A DNA stretch of 47,451 nt from Prevotellaceae bacterium (GTDB lineage Bacteria > Bacteroidota > Bacteroidia > Bacteroidales > Bacteroidaceae), in contig JAQYEW010000003.1 in the NCBI GenBank assembly GCA_028723455.1, positions 1-47,451 on the forward strand, written 5' to 3'. The position numbers were made by a program, and so were the translations under genes. The notes below the pieces were generated by a model. The model was not told where the DNA came from, made no database searches, and was given only the letters and a program-made list of their open reading frames with translations. Shown here piece by piece: positions 9,163 to 18,909 of the stretch (the first letter of the stretch is position 1; the number at the start of each line of letters is the position of its first letter).

Positions 9163-9170
9163 CAAATATA
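9163..9170 (-). promoter_or_regulatory. Putative -7 box for the amylase gene
   Basis: TATATTTG on the minus strand matches TAnnTTTG and lies about 50 bases before the amylase ATG. No clear -33 TTG is present at the expected spacing. Confidence 0.4.
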
Positions 9171-9256
9171 GCCCTTTTAACATTCCACTTTATCAGTCCC
9201 ATAAAATTGTATGACAATATTTAATGCAATCGTTTGAAAAAGTATGCCCAAAGATT

Positions 9257-9287
9257 TTTGCAGTGTCGATACTTTGTCGTAACTTTA
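9257..9287 (+). promoter_or_regulatory. Bacteroidetes-type promoter for the gpx-men operon
   Basis: TTTG (9257-9260), 19 bases, then TAACTTTA (9280-9287), close to TAnnTTTG. Transcription would begin about 10-15 bases before the ATG at 9307, which supports the long form of the peroxidase. Confidence 0.6.
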
Positions 9288-9306
9288 CAACAAAGTTTTC
9301 ATAAAC

Positions 9307-9984
9307 ATGACAATAAGAACTATGCTTTCGGGCTTGCTCCTTGGCTTTACCCTCGGCACCGGCGCGCAAGTGCCGGACGCCATCAGCGGAGCATCCGTGC
9401 AAGCCCATGTTAAACTCACAAAAAAGAAAATAAAAATGATCTACACATTCAAGACAGAAACCAGCCACGGCAAACCCTTTGACTTTGCCCAACTGAAGGG
9501 AAAGGTAATCGTAGTGGTGAATACAGCCAGCAAATGCGGCTTCACGCCCGAGTTCAAGGACTTGGAGGAGCTATACAAGAAGTACCACGACCAGGGCCTG
9601 GAGATTGTAGGCTTCCCCTCCGGTGATTTTGCCGACCAGGAATTGGAGAACGGCGAAAAAGCCGCGGAGTTCTGCCAACTGAACTATGGCGTTACCTTCC
9701 CCATTATGAAGAAAGTACACGTGAACGGCCCCGAGGAAGAGGCCATCTTCACCTACCTGAAAGCGCAACAGGGATTTGCAGGATTGGATGCTACGCACAA
9801 ATTGCACGACGTGTTGAAGGGCATGTTTGACAAGGCGAACCCGGGATGGGAGAAGAGCGACGACATCAAATGGAACTTCACGAAATTCCTGATCGCCCGC
9901 GACGGCACAGTGGTCAGCCGCTACGAAACCACGCAAAGCATCCAACGTCTGGAGCAGGCCATCGTGGAAGAACTGAAGAAATAG
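9307..9984 (+). CDS. Glutathione-peroxidase-family thiol peroxidase
   Basis: The core from about residue 45 to the end is of the glutathione peroxidase family, reducing hydroperoxides with thiol (probably thioredoxin) electrons. The catalytic Cys77 sits in NTASKCGFTPEF. GFPSGDFADQE carries the Gln position, FCQLNYG holds a candidate resolving Cys, and WNFTKFLI holds the conserved Trp/Asn. The start at 9307 adds about 43 residues with a hydrophobic stretch (MLSGLLLGFTLGTGAQ) that could act as an export signal. A second ATG at 9436 (MIYTFKTETS) would give the usual 182-residue cytoplasmic form. The promoter directly upstream of 9307 favours the long form. It is the first gene of a transcript that continues into menaquinone synthesis, 19 bases before the next gene. 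Confidence 0.88.
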   Translation: MTIRTMLSGLLLGFTLGTGAQVPDAISGASVQAHVKLTKKKIKMIYTFKTETSHGKPFDFAQLKGKVIVVVNTASKCGFTPEFKDLEELYKKYHDQGLEIVGFPSGDFADQELENGEKAAEFCQLNYGVTFPIMKKVHVNGPEEEAIFTYLKAQQGFAGLDATHKLHDVLKGMFDKANPGWEKSDDIKWNFTKFLIARDGTVVSRYETTQSIQRLEQAIVEELKK

Positions 9985-10003
9985 CCCCGTTGGAAGACGT
10001 TGC

Positions 10004-10456
10004 ATGGACATTGAAAAGCAGAAGAACGGACTACTGAAAGAAGACGGACTGAGCCGGACATTGGGCATGGAGTTTATCTCCACGCCCGAACCGGACACCT
10101 GTATGGCACGCATGGTGGTAAACCAAACGAACCGTCAGGTGTTTGGATTTCTGAGCGGTGGCGCCACACTGGCCCTGTGCGAGAATCTTGCAGGCGTGGG
10201 TTCCATGGCCCTCGTCAAGGACAAAGTGGCTGTGGGCATCAACGTATGCGGCAACCACATAAGGGCCGTGATGGAAGGCGAAACCGTTACGGCGCTGGCG
10301 CGCCTGATCAACAAGGGGAGAACCCTGCACACCTGGTCGGTGGACGTTACGAACGAACAAGGCCAGCTCGTAAGCTCCGTTCAGGTAACGAACTATATCA
10401 TCACACCTCATACAGAGAAGAAAAGTACTCCCTACCCTTCGGCCGATGAAGCATAA
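10004..10456 (+). CDS. PaaI/hotdog thioesterase, probable DHNA-CoA thioesterase (MenI role)
   Basis: A 150-residue hotdog-fold protein. The helix region (FGFLSGGATLALCENLAGVGS) and later strands (GINVCGNHIRAVMEGETVTALARLINKGRTLHTWSVDV) match PaaI/YbgC-type acyl-CoA thioesterases. Its place directly before menF in a men operon makes hydrolysis of 1,4-dihydroxy-2-naphthoyl-CoA the likely role; that is inferred from context. It overlaps the next gene by 11 bases, which suggests coupled translation. The alternative is a general acyl-CoA thioesterase. Confidence 0.82.
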   Translation: MDIEKQKNGLLKEDGLSRTLGMEFISTPEPDTCMARMVVNQTNRQVFGFLSGGATLALCENLAGVGSMALVKDKVAVGINVCGNHIRAVMEGETVTALARLINKGRTLHTWSVDVTNEQGQLVSSVQVTNYIITPHTEKKSTPYPSADEA

Positions 10457-11558
10457 AACCGGACTGGCACAAGGTGCAGATTATGTTTTATTCCGCTTGC
10501 CCGAACAAAACCATTACACGCTGATGGCACAAAGTTCGGGCAGAGCTGTTACATTGCAATCGCTGCACGACCTGGACGGACGCGAGGGTTTCGTTCTGGC
10601 TCCCTTCGTACCTGGCAAGGATTGTCCCATCCTGCTTCTACAACCCGACATCGTGATGCAATACCCCGTGCCCACGGCAGAGGACAACGCCGTTCTGACA
10701 TGGAATCCGAAGACCAAGGCAGAGGAGGGTTACAAGCTTTCCTTTGCCCGTTTTCATGATGCCGTTACCGGAGGACGATTTCAGAAACTTGTGTTGGCAC
10801 ACCAGAGTATTCTGAACATTCCCCGTCCAACAGATCCCGACACGCTTTTCCTGCGCGCCTGCAGGCTCTACCCCCATCAGTTTGTTGCCCTTATCGTCAT
10901 GCAGGGGGCTGGCACCTGGCTGATGGCAACGCCCGAAGTGCTATTGGAGGGCAAGGGACTACAATGGCAAACAATGGCCTTAGCAGGCACGATGACCGCC
11001 CAAAAGGAACAGCAAGCCATGACTGTGGAGGCATTGCGTCAGGCCAATATCGCCTGGAGCCGGAAAAACCTCAACGAACAGGACCTTGTAACGCAATACA
11101 TCGTCGGACTGTTGAGGGACAATGTCCGACAGCTGCAAACTACAGAACCCTACACTACCAAGGCCGCCAACCTGTTACACCTACGCACCGACATCCGCTT
11201 CCAGCTGTCAGACAGCAGCCGCTTGGGCTGCCTCCTTGACAAGCTACACCCCACACCCGCCGTTTGCGGCATGCCAAAAGACGAAGCCCGTCAATGGATC
11301 GGGGAGAACGAGGGGCTGGAACGACGCTATTACAGCGGCTTCTGTGGTACGCTATGCCCACAAGGAGAGAGTCATCTGTTTGTGGCCCTACGCTGTATGC
11401 AACTGCACTCCGACACCGCCACGCTGTACGCCGGCGGAGGCATTGTGGCTGACAGCCAACTGCAAAGCGAATGGTCGGAAGTAGAGAACAAATTGCAAAC
11501 CATGCAAAACGTATTAGATGCCAGCAGACAAGAACCCGACGATTATGTACAGCGATAA
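10446..11558 (+). CDS. menF: Isochorismate synthase
   Basis: A 370-residue chorismate-utilising enzyme that converts chorismate to isochorismate, the first committed step of menaquinone synthesis. Family signatures are KLVLAHQS near residue 117, ATPEVLLEG near 161, LAGTMTAQ near 179, the conserved LHPTPAVCGMPK near 270, YYSGFCG near 296 and a GGGIVADSQLQSEWSEVENKL end. The N-terminal part is short compared with EntC/MenF of enterobacteria, as is usual in Bacteroidetes. It overlaps both neighbours. MenD, the next enzyme, directly uses its product. Confidence 0.93.
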   Translation: MKHKTGLAQGADYVLFRLPEQNHYTLMAQSSGRAVTLQSLHDLDGREGFVLAPFVPGKDCPILLLQPDIVMQYPVPTAEDNAVLTWNPKTKAEEGYKLSFARFHDAVTGGRFQKLVLAHQSILNIPRPTDPDTLFLRACRLYPHQFVALIVMQGAGTWLMATPEVLLEGKGLQWQTMALAGTMTAQKEQQAMTVEALRQANIAWSRKNLNEQDLVTQYIVGLLRDNVRQLQTTEPYTTKAANLLHLRTDIRFQLSDSSRLGCLLDKLHPTPAVCGMPKDEARQWIGENEGLERRYYSGFCGTLCPQGESHLFVALRCMQLHSDTATLYAGGGIVADSQLQSEWSEVENKLQTMQNVLDASRQEPDDYVQR

Positions 11559-13182
11559 AGAGAACGTCAACATCCTTACGTCCCTATTGGTGGCGCACGG
11601 CGTGCGACATGCCGTAGTGTGCCCGGGCAGTCGCAACGCACCACTCGCACATAACCTGAATGCCTGCGACCACATACAGTGCTATCCCGTTACGGACGAA
11701 CGATCGGCGGGATTCTTCGCCTTAGGATTGAGCCAAGCCCTCCAGGCACCTGTGGCTGTCTGTGTTACCTCTGGCTCTGCCCTGTTGAACCTTGCCCCCG
11801 CAGCAGCAGAGGCTTTCTATCAACATTGCCCCCTTGTCATCCTTTCCGCTGACCGACCCGAAGAGCAAATCGACCAGTTGATGGGTCAAACGCTGCCTCA
11901 GCCCGATGCCTTAGGACGCATGGTGCGCCTATCGGTAACGCTACCCGAACCCAAAGACGCAGCCCAACGCAGTTATTGTAACCGCCTGGTGAACGAGGCG
12001 CTGATAGCGATGCGCCGTGGCGAAGGCGGCCCCACACATATCAATATCCCCATCAGCGAGCCGCTCTTTCAGTTTTCCTGCGCCGATCTGCCCCGGGAAC
12101 GTAGGATTAGCCTGCACTGTCCCACACTCAGTCCGGATGCAGCCTTACTGCTGAAGCAAGCCATTACACAGGCGCAACGTCCCATGCTATGCCTCGGATA
12201 CGAAGCCCATTGCCTGACATCCAATTTACCGGAAGCGGATAACCTCACGGTATTATCGGAAAGTGCGAACCGCCGGCAATGGCCCTTGGAGGAAATGCTG
12301 ATAAACATACAAGAGAACTGGCAAGACTATCTGCCCGACCTGATTGTGTACATCGGCGGCAGTTTCGTCAGCAAGCGGGTAAAGGCTTTTCTGAAGGCCG
12401 CCGAAGATGCGCGTATCATCTTGGTGAACGCCGACGGTCTGGTGGCTGACCCCAGCACACGCTGCACGGATGTGGTGCAGGCCTTGTCCGCAGAAGCCTT
12501 ACAGGCGGTGTCGGATGGTGCGAAACAACGCACGAACCACACGTTCTTCCAACGCTGGCAACAATTAGCGGAACGAGTGGGCACACAGGCAACACGACAT
12601 ACGCCGACATTTTCTTCCTTGCTGGCTGTCCGGCAACTCCTGCAAGACCTCCCTCCCCAAACCATGCTCCATTGTGGCAACAGTTCGGCCGTCCGCCTGG
12701 CGCTTACCTGCCAACCCACTCATTTTTTTGTCAACCGTGGCGTGAATGGTATCGAGGGTTCGTTATCCGCTGCCGCCGGCTTCGCTGCCGGACAACCCGA
12801 GGTTCCTGTCTTTTGCCTGGTTGGCGACCTGAGTTTTTTCTATGACCAGAACGCCCTATGGAACCAGAACCTGAACGGCAACCTGCGCATACTGCTTCTG
12901 AACAATGGCGGGGGAAGTATCTTTCGTATGCTCGGCGGATTGGAACAAAGCGAGGCCCGCAACCGTATGGTAATGGCGGAGCATCACACAACAGCCGCCG
13001 GCATCTGCAAGCAAAACGACATAGAGCATCGTTCGGCAAATGACGATAACGGACTAAGCGAAGGTATCGTATGGCTGAAGGGCAAAAGCCAAAGGCCGCG
13101 CGTATTGGAAGTAATCACTGACTCAGCCACCGACGAACAGGCTTTAAAAACATATTACAGGCTATTCAAACAACACAGATAA
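11545..13182 (+). CDS. menD: SEPHCHC synthase MenD
   Basis: The preferred start is the ATG at 11545 (MYSDKENVN), overlapping the menF end by 14 bases; the ATG at 11518 would add nine unlike residues. This is a thiamin-diphosphate enzyme that joins 2-oxoglutarate and isochorismate to form SEPHCHC. Visible signs are the N-terminal pyrimidine-binding domain ([41 protein letters not shown]), a central domain, and a C-terminal diphosphate/Mg domain with [13 protein letters not shown] and [12 protein letters not shown]. Its 545 residues are normal for the family. It lies four bases before menB. Confidence 0.95.
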   Translation: MYSDKENVNILTSLLVAHGVRHAVVCPGSRNAPLAHNLNACDHIQCYPVTDERSAGFFALGLSQALQAPVAVCVTSGSALLNLAPAAAEAFYQHCPLVILSADRPEEQIDQLMGQTLPQPDALGRMVRLSVTLPEPKDAAQRSYCNRLVNEALIAMRRGEGGPTHINIPISEPLFQFSCADLPRERRISLHCPTLSPDAALLLKQAITQAQRPMLCLGYEAHCLTSNLPEADNLTVLSESANRRQWPLEEMLINIQENWQDYLPDLIVYIGGSFVSKRVKAFLKAAEDARIILVNADGLVADPSTRCTDVVQALSAEALQAVSDGAKQRTNHTFFQRWQQLAERVGTQATRHTPTFSSLLAVRQLLQDLPPQTMLHCGNSSAVRLALTCQPTHFFVNRGVNGIEGSLSAAAGFAAGQPEVPVFCLVGDLSFFYDQNALWNQNLNGNLRILLLNNGGGSIFRMLGGLEQSEARNRMVMAEHHTTAAGICKQNDIEHRSANDDNGLSEGIVWLKGKSQRPRVLEVITDSATDEQALKTYYRLFKQHR

Positions 13183-13186
13183 TAAT

Positions 13187-14014
13187 ATGGAACAGAGAAC
13201 ATGGAAAGCCATTGAGGGTTTCGATTTCAAGGAAATCCTTTTTGAGGAATACAACCACATTGCCAAGATAACCATCAACCGCCCACGCTACCGCAACGCC
13301 TTTACCCCGCTTACAGTACAGGAAATGGGGCTGGCATTCAGCTATTGCCGCGACTGTCTGGACATTCGCGTTGTATTGCTGACGGGTGCCGGCGACAAGG
13401 CTTTCTGCTCCGGAGGCGATATGCACGTCAAGGGACACGGAGGATATGTGGGCGACGATGGTGTGGCACGCCTGAACGTATTGGACGTGCAAATGCAGAT
13501 CCGACGCATGCCCAAGCCAGTCATTGCCATGGTGAATGGTTTTGCAATCGGCGGCGGCCACGTACTGCACCTGATGTGCGACCTCACCATTGCCTCGGAA
13601 AACGCTGTCTTCGGACAGACAGGACCACGCGTAGGCAGTTTTGATGCAGGCTTCGGTGCCAGTTACCTTGCACGCATGGTAGGACAGAAGAAAGCACGCG
13701 AGATATGGTTCCTCTGTCGTCAGTACAACGCACAGGAGGCTGAGCGCATGGGCATGGTGAACAAAGTGGTGCCTCCGGAACAACTGGAGGACGAGTGCGT
13801 GGCATGGGCCGAGCGCATGATGGAACATTCACCGTTGGCACTAAGAATGATCAAAAACGGGCTGAATGCCGAACTGGACGGGCAGGCAGGTATTCAACAA
13901 CTGGCCGGCGACGCCACGATGATGTACTACACCATGGACGAGGCACACGAGGGCGGACGTGCCTTTTTGGAAAAGCGTAAGCCAAACTTCGACCAATACC
14001 CCAAATTCCCATAA
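13187..14014 (+). CDS. menB: Naphthoate synthase (DHNA-CoA synthase)
   Basis: A 275-residue crotonase-fold enzyme that closes the second ring, turning O-succinylbenzoyl-CoA into 1,4-dihydroxy-2-naphthoyl-CoA. The oxyanion-hole and active-site segments typical of MenB are seen: [17 protein letters not shown] near residue 75, [19 protein letters not shown] near 122, and [28 protein letters not shown] near 152. Length and motifs are complete. It starts four bases after menD and is followed by menC after four bases. Confidence 0.95.
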   Translation: MEQRTWKAIEGFDFKEILFEEYNHIAKITINRPRYRNAFTPLTVQEMGLAFSYCRDCLDIRVVLLTGAGDKAFCSGGDMHVKGHGGYVGDDGVARLNVLDVQMQIRRMPKPVIAMVNGFAIGGGHVLHLMCDLTIASENAVFGQTGPRVGSFDAGFGASYLARMVGQKKAREIWFLCRQYNAQEAERMGMVNKVVPPEQLEDECVAWAERMMEHSPLALRMIKNGLNAELDGQAGIQQLAGDATMMYYTMDEAHEGGRAFLEKRKPNFDQYPKFP

Positions 14015-14018
14015 TAAG

Positions 14019-15056
14019 ATGAGCCGGATGAAAGCCAGCGTGAGTTGGCGCACGCTGCATTTCAAGCAACCTGCAACCACCAGCCGCGGCATGTACACCA
14101 CGCACACCAGCTACTATGTTACCTTGGAGCGCGAAGGCGTGTGTGGCGTGGGAGAATGTAGTCCGCTACCTGATTTGAGTTGCGATGCCCTGCCCCATGA
14201 ACGCTATCTCGGCATCTTACAGGACGCTGCCAATCAAGTGGCTATGACGGGACGTGTTCCCAAAGAGACACATCCCTTTCCTTCCATGCGCTTTGGTCTG
14301 GAGACGGCACTGCGTAGCCTGGCAACGGGAGGAAACGCTGCCTTGAGTGACACTCCCTTTGCCCACGGACAGCAGGGCATACCTATCAACGGACTCGTAT
14401 GGATGGGAACTTACGACGAGATGATGACGCGTCTGGAAGAAAAACTAAACAATGGCTATCGGTGCGTGAAACTGAAAATTGGGGCTATCGACTGGGAGCG
14501 CGAGGAATCACTCATCGCACGGGTACGACAGCATTTTGGACATGAACAGGTGGAACTGCGCGTGGATGCCAACGGTGGCTTCCGCAACGACGAGGCCTTG
14601 GACCGCCTACGCACACTGGCTGCATACGACATTCACAGTATCGAGCAACCTATTCGTCAAGGGCAATGGGCGGAAATGGCAGAACTATGCCGCCGGAACA
14701 TTTTGCCTATCGCACTGGACGAAGAACTTATCGGCATCAACGATTCCACACAGAAAGCCGCATTGCTGGACACCATCCGCCCTCAGTACATCGTTTTAAA
14801 ACCCTCGTTGCATGGTGGCTTCGAAGGTACGCGCGAATGGGTACATCTTGCACAGCAGCGGCACATCGGCAACTGGATAACCTCTGCCTTGGAAAGCAAC
14901 ATAGGACTGAACGCCGTGGCCCATCTGTGTGCAGAACTCTACGGTCCCAATATCATCATGCCACAAGGCTTGGGCACAGGTATGCTTTATAGCGACAACA
15001 TAGAAATGCCGCTCCACATCAAAGAAGACAGGTTATGGTTCTTGCCGAATTCCTGA
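14019..15056 (+). CDS. menC: o-Succinylbenzoate synthase
   Basis: The ATG at 14019 (MSRMKASVSW) follows the menB stop; a longer frame starting inside menB is unlikely. This enolase-superfamily enzyme dehydrates SHCHC to o-succinylbenzoate. It has the N-terminal capping domain, the KLKIG lysine near residue 150 (catalytic KxK-like), the metal ligands in RVDANGGF and SIEQPI, DEELIG, and the barrel-end lysine segment IVLKPSLHGG. MenH, which makes its substrate in other bacteria, is not encoded in this operon. The stop overlaps the start of menE by 22 bases. Confidence 0.93.
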   Translation: MSRMKASVSWRTLHFKQPATTSRGMYTTHTSYYVTLEREGVCGVGECSPLPDLSCDALPHERYLGILQDAANQVAMTGRVPKETHPFPSMRFGLETALRSLATGGNAALSDTPFAHGQQGIPINGLVWMGTYDEMMTRLEEKLNNGYRCVKLKIGAIDWEREESLIARVRQHFGHEQVELRVDANGGFRNDEALDRLRTLAAYDIHSIEQPIRQGQWAEMAELCRRNILPIALDEELIGINDSTQKAALLDTIRPQYIVLKPSLHGGFEGTREWVHLAQQRHIGNWITSALESNIGLNAVAHLCAELYGPNIIMPQGLGTGMLYSDNIEMPLHIKEDRLWFLPNS

Positions 15057-16027
15057 CAGAATGGAACCGTGCGGATACCACGGTTGAGGTGCAAACAAGC
15101 GGTTCGACGGGCGCACCCAAGTCCATGCTTGTGGAGAAGGCACGCATGATGGCATCGGCACGCATGACCAATGATTTCTTAGGACTAAGCCATGGAGACA
15201 TAGCGCTGCTGTGCATGGACCTGAAATATATTGGTGCCAAGATGATGGTAGTGCGCAGTTTGGAAAGAAGATTGAGACTGATTGAAGTGGCACCCACAGG
15301 ACATCCCTTGGCTAATCTGCCCAAGGAGATTGCAAACCAAAAGATTGATTTTGCAGCCATGGTGCCCTTGCAGGTTTACAACTCCCTGCAGGTGGAGGAG
15401 GAGGCTCAAAGACTAAGGGACATACGCCATCTCATTATCGGAGGCGGTGCGGTTGACGAGAAAACGGCGCAGCAACTGCACTCCTTTCCCAACGCGGTGT
15501 GGAGTACCTATGGCATGACGGAAACCCTTTCACACATCGCCCTGAGACGGATGAACGGACCCGATGCCAGTCTTTGGTACACACCCTTTACCGGTATCCG
15601 TCTGTCGCTGGACCACGAAGGGTGTCTCATCATTGATGCACCCATGCTTTGTGATGCACGCCTGTACACGAACGACCAAGCGGAACTGCTTCCCAACGGT
15701 TGCTTCCGCATCCTTGGACGCAAGGATAATGTGATTGTAAGCGGGGGTGTGAAAATCCAAATAGAAGAGGCGGAAAGAATCCTGACGCCCGTGCTGCGTT
15801 ATCCTTTTCAGATAACCTACATAGCAGACGAGAAATTTGGACAAGCCTTGGTTTTACTGACCGAAGACCCTAATCCCCAGAAGTTGGAAGCAATCTGCCA
15901 CAAGGTCCTTCCCAAATACTGGGCTCCACGCCAGTATCTGCACACAAACCATCTGCCATGGACGGAGACAGGAAAGGCCGCTCGCCAAGCTGCTCAACGC
16001 CTGGCAACGGCCCTTCTGTTCGCCTGA
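15035..16027 (+). CDS. menE: o-Succinylbenzoate-CoA ligase
   Basis: A 330-residue acyl-adenylate-forming enzyme that activates o-succinylbenzoate with CoA. The phosphate-binding loop TSGSTGAPKSM lies near residue 22, so the usual N-terminal subdomain is almost absent. Further motifs are YGMTETLSH near 153, the Asp of LYTNDQAE, the hinge GRKDNVIVSGGVKIQ near 228, and the catalytic C-terminal Lys in ETGKAARQ. It is shorter than enterobacterial MenE (about 450), like other Bacteroidetes MenE proteins. It is the last gene of the operon and converges on glnN. Confidence 0.92.
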   Translation: MVLAEFLTEWNRADTTVEVQTSGSTGAPKSMLVEKARMMASARMTNDFLGLSHGDIALLCMDLKYIGAKMMVVRSLERRLRLIEVAPTGHPLANLPKEIANQKIDFAAMVPLQVYNSLQVEEEAQRLRDIRHLIIGGGAVDEKTAQQLHSFPNAVWSTYGMTETLSHIALRRMNGPDASLWYTPFTGIRLSLDHEGCLIIDAPMLCDARLYTNDQAELLPNGCFRILGRKDNVIVSGGVKIQIEEAERILTPVLRYPFQITYIADEKFGQALVLLTEDPNPQKLEAICHKVLPKYWAPRQYLHTNHLPWTETGKAARQAAQRLATALLFA

Positions 16028-16043
16028 TCAATATAAGGTATCC

Positions 16044-18236
16044 TTATCTGATGAATAGCATCTCGCGGTACTTTGGCAATGGCCAAAGTTCGTCATCGAC
16101 AATCAGTTCCAAGTCGTCCACATGCTTGCGGATACATTCAATGAGCGGAGCCACGTTGTCATGATAGGCAATGGCTTTCTCACGTTCATCCTGAATACGA
16201 TTGGCGACACGACGCGCATCCACCATCCGCTCCACATTTTCCATGATAAACTGAATATGGCCTGAAATGGCACGGATGCGTTGCAAATTGGTCTGACTCA
16301 AACGGTTTGCTTCGTCTATGGGGAATATACTCTGCAACTTCAGCACATTGTCCACCAACTGACTCTGATTGCGCGTGGCAACAGGTACAATGTGGTTCAA
16401 GCAAAGATCGCCAAAGACACGGGCTTCAATCTGCACTTTCTTGGTATAGGTCTCCAGTTTTATTTCCGTACGCGCCTCCAACTCGGCCTTCGTGAAAACA
16501 TTCGTGCGACGGAACATTTCAATGGTATCCGAAGCCAGGTACTGGTCGAACATCAAAGGCGCACTGCTCACAACGTCCAATCCGCGACGCTGAGCCTCCA
16601 ATCGCCATTCCTCGCTGTATCCGTTGCCATCGAAGATAAGAGGCTTGACTTCCTTAATATCCTCGCGCACCACCTTAATAATCGCCTTGTTCTTGTCCTC
16701 ACCCTCAGCTACCAGCGCATCCACACGCTCACGGAAATCCATCAGCGCCTCTGCCACAGCACAGTTGAGAACAATCATGGCAGCGGCACTATTGGCACGG
16801 CTGCCTACGGCACGAAACTCAAAACGGTTGCCTGTAAAAGCGAAAGGAGACGTACGGTTGCGGTCCGTATTGTCCAACATCAAATCAGGTATCTGGGGCA
16901 CATGGAGGTTGATGGCCTGCTTACCGCTGATGTTCAGCAGTTCATCATCATCACTCTCCTCCAGTTTGCTGAGCACATCGCTGAGCTGTGTACCCAAGAA
17001 AGAACTGATAATGGTCGGAGGTGCCTCGTTACCCCCCAGACGATGAACGTTCGATGCACTGATGATGCTGGCCTTCAACAGTCCATTATGCCTATATACA
17101 GCCTTCAAGGTCTCCACCACAAAGGTGATGAAGCGCAGATTATCCAAAGGTGTCTTACCTGGGGCATGCAGCAAAACGCCTGTATTGGTGGTCAGACTCC
17201 AGTTGTTGTGCTTACCGCTTCCGTTGACACCGGCAAAGGGTTTCTCATGCAAAAGGCAACGAAATCCATGCTTGCGCGCAATGTTCTTCATCAAACTCAT
17301 GATGAGCATATTGTGGTCATTGGCCAAATTCATTTCCTCGAAGATAGGAGCCAACTCGAACTGATTGGGAGCAACCTCGTTATGACGTGTCTTACAGGGA
17401 ATGCCCAACTCCAGAGCCGAGATTTCCAAGTCCTTCATGAACATGGCCACACGCTGAGGGATGGCACCAAAGTAGTGATCATCCATCTGCTGATTCTTCG
17501 CACTATCGTGTCCCATCAACGTACGACCCGTCATTACCAGATCGGGGCGGGCTGCATAAAGACTTTCGTCCACAAGGAAATATTCCTGCTCCCAGCCCAA
17601 ATTGGAATTCACTTTCGTTACATCAGGATAGAAATACTTTGCAACGGCTGTTGCCGCTTGGTCCACGGCATTGATCGCTTTCTTCAGGGGTGCTTTATAA
17701 TCCAAGGCCTCACCCGTGTAACTAACAAAAACGGTGGGAATCATCAGTGTGTCGCCCATCACGAAAACAGGGCTGGCAGGGTCCCATGCACTGTAACCAC
17801 GTGCTTCAAAAGTGCTACGAATACCGCCAGAGGGGAAGGAACTGGCATCCGGCTCCTGCTGAATAAGCTCTTTGCCCGTGAACTCCTCTATCATTCCACC
17901 CTTGCCGTCATGAACGACAAAAGCATCATGCTTCTCAGCGGTTCCTTCGGTCAGGGGCTGAAACCAATGCGTGCAATGCGTTGCACCCAATTCCATCGCC
18001 CACTTCTTCATGCCGGAAGCAACGGCATCCGCTGTTTCACGATCTAATTGCGCACCATTGTCCATCACGTCCACCATGCGTTCGTAAACCTTAGCGGGAA
18101 GATACTGGAACATCTTTTGTCGATTGAAAACGTACTTGGCAAAGAATTCACTGGGGCGAACAGTACGGTTGGGCACATCAACGGGTTTCTTGGCAAAGGC
18201 CTGTTCTACGACCTTAAAGCGGAGTGTTGCGGACAT
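16044..18236 (-). CDS. glnN: Glutamine synthetase type III
   Basis: A 730-residue protein of the GSIII class found mostly in Bacteroidetes and cyanobacteria; it makes glutamine from glutamate, ammonia and ATP. Characteristic parts are HWFQPLTEGTAEKHDAF near residue 90, EFTGKELIQQEPDASSFPSGG near 117, the metal-binding GWEQEYFLVD near 213, HNEVAPNQFELAPIFEE near 288, GSGKHNNWSL near 340 and NRTSPFAFTGNRFEFRAVGS near 460. It has its own transcript on the minus strand with about 120 bases upstream. A possible -7-like TAACTTCG lies near 18316 but is weak. The 588-codon plus-strand ORF is a shadow. Confidence 0.96.
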   Translation of the reverse strand: MSATLRFKVVEQAFAKKPVDVPNRTVRPSEFFAKYVFNRQKMFQYLPAKVYERMVDVMDNGAQLDRETADAVASGMKKWAMELGATHCTHWFQPLTEGTAEKHDAFVVHDGKGGMIEEFTGKELIQQEPDASSFPSGGIRSTFEARGYSAWDPASPVFVMGDTLMIPTVFVSYTGEALDYKAPLKKAINAVDQAATAVAKYFYPDVTKVNSNLGWEQEYFLVDESLYAARPDLVMTGRTLMGHDSAKNQQMDDHYFGAIPQRVAMFMKDLEISALELGIPCKTRHNEVAPNQFELAPIFEEMNLANDHNMLIMSLMKNIARKHGFRCLLHEKPFAGVNGSGKHNNWSLTTNTGVLLHAPGKTPLDNLRFITFVVETLKAVYRHNGLLKASIISASNVHRLGGNEAPPTIISSFLGTQLSDVLSKLEESDDDELLNISGKQAINLHVPQIPDLMLDNTDRNRTSPFAFTGNRFEFRAVGSRANSAAAMIVLNCAVAEALMDFRERVDALVAEGEDKNKAIIKVVREDIKEVKPLIFDGNGYSEEWRLEAQRRGLDVVSSAPLMFDQYLASDTIEMFRRTNVFTKAELEARTEIKLETYTKKVQIEARVFGDLCLNHIVPVATRNQSQLVDNVLKLQSIFPIDEANRLSQTNLQRIRAISGHIQFIMENVERMVDARRVANRIQDEREKAIAYHDNVAPLIECIRKHVDDLELIVDDELWPLPKYREMLFIR

Positions 18237-18358
18237 GATGTTAGTTGTTTAATAATTATTGTTTAGTTGTTTTGTGAGAAAGAAACAACTATGTCTTGTT
18301 CTAAGGTGCGAAGTTACGGTTTTTTCGGCAGATGAAAGGTATCCGGGACACGCAATTT

Positions 18359-18883
18359 TCAATCTTGTGGCGCACAAAGTACATGAATACCAGTACGTCC
18401 CTTGAGTTGTTGGAACAATCGTCCCTGGCGCGAGACATAACCAACAATAATCTGTCGGGCATAATCCATCATCCATTGATTCCGCAAAGCGGCATTAGCG
18501 GCTGTAGCACAGACATCCTCCTCGTCGCTGTTGGCACTAAGCACCAAGAGCCTCCCCTCTCCCATGGCCTTGCTTAGTTCAACATCCGGCACCATGATGC
18601 TGACATCCTCTATTTGCTTGGGCAGTGCCTCTGCTAAAACCACAACAACAGGTATGCGATGCTCCACCAGTAAGCGCAGGACAAAACGTTCCATACCGGC
18701 CAAAGCACCTATCATCACACAGTCATGTTGGAGAGAGAGCGAACGAACCCAATTCCGAATCGGAGCAAAAGCGGTATCAGGTATGCGATGAGAGCAAAGG
18801 AATGTCTGATTAACCTGCCGCAACAACAACTCATTTCCCATCATACTAAGCTTTGTAAGGAAAGCGGGAGAAAGATCTTCCAT
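18359..18883 (-). CDS. DprA/Smf-like Rossmann-fold protein, function unknown
   Basis: The start is the ATG at 18883 (MEDLSPAFLTKL); a GTG nine bases upstream is less likely. The 174-residue protein has a Rossmann pattern: TFLCSHRIP near the N-terminus, DCVMIGALAGMERFVLRLL, VVVVLAEALPK, LLVLSAN, and QIIVGYVSRQGRLFQQL near the end. This resembles the nucleotide- or DNA-binding fold of DprA/SLOG proteins, but it lacks the helix-rich flanks of full-length DprA (about 300 residues). It is the last gene of a four-gene minus-strand unit. A role in DNA uptake or recombination is only a guess from the fold; it could instead bind a small nucleotide signal. Confidence 0.6.
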   Translation of the reverse strand: MEDLSPAFLTKLSMMGNELLLRQVNQTFLCSHRIPDTAFAPIRNWVRSLSLQHDCVMIGALAGMERFVLRLLVEHRIPVVVVLAEALPKQIEDVSIMVPDVELSKAMGEGRLLVLSANSDEEDVCATAANAALRNQWMMDYARQIIVGYVSRQGRLFQQLKGRTGIHVLCAPQD

Positions 18884-18909
18884 AAGACACACGTATTATT
18901 AAGTTGCCG

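Noticed and set aside
16033..16047. Small palindrome ATAAGG-TAT-CCTTAT between menE and glnN
   Set aside because: Only six weak pairs, no T run, and it overlaps the glnN stop; not enough to call a terminator.
16281..18047. 588-codon plus-strand ORF opposite glnN
   Set aside because: A mirror of the strongly conserved glutamine synthetase gene; its length reflects codon bias, not coding.
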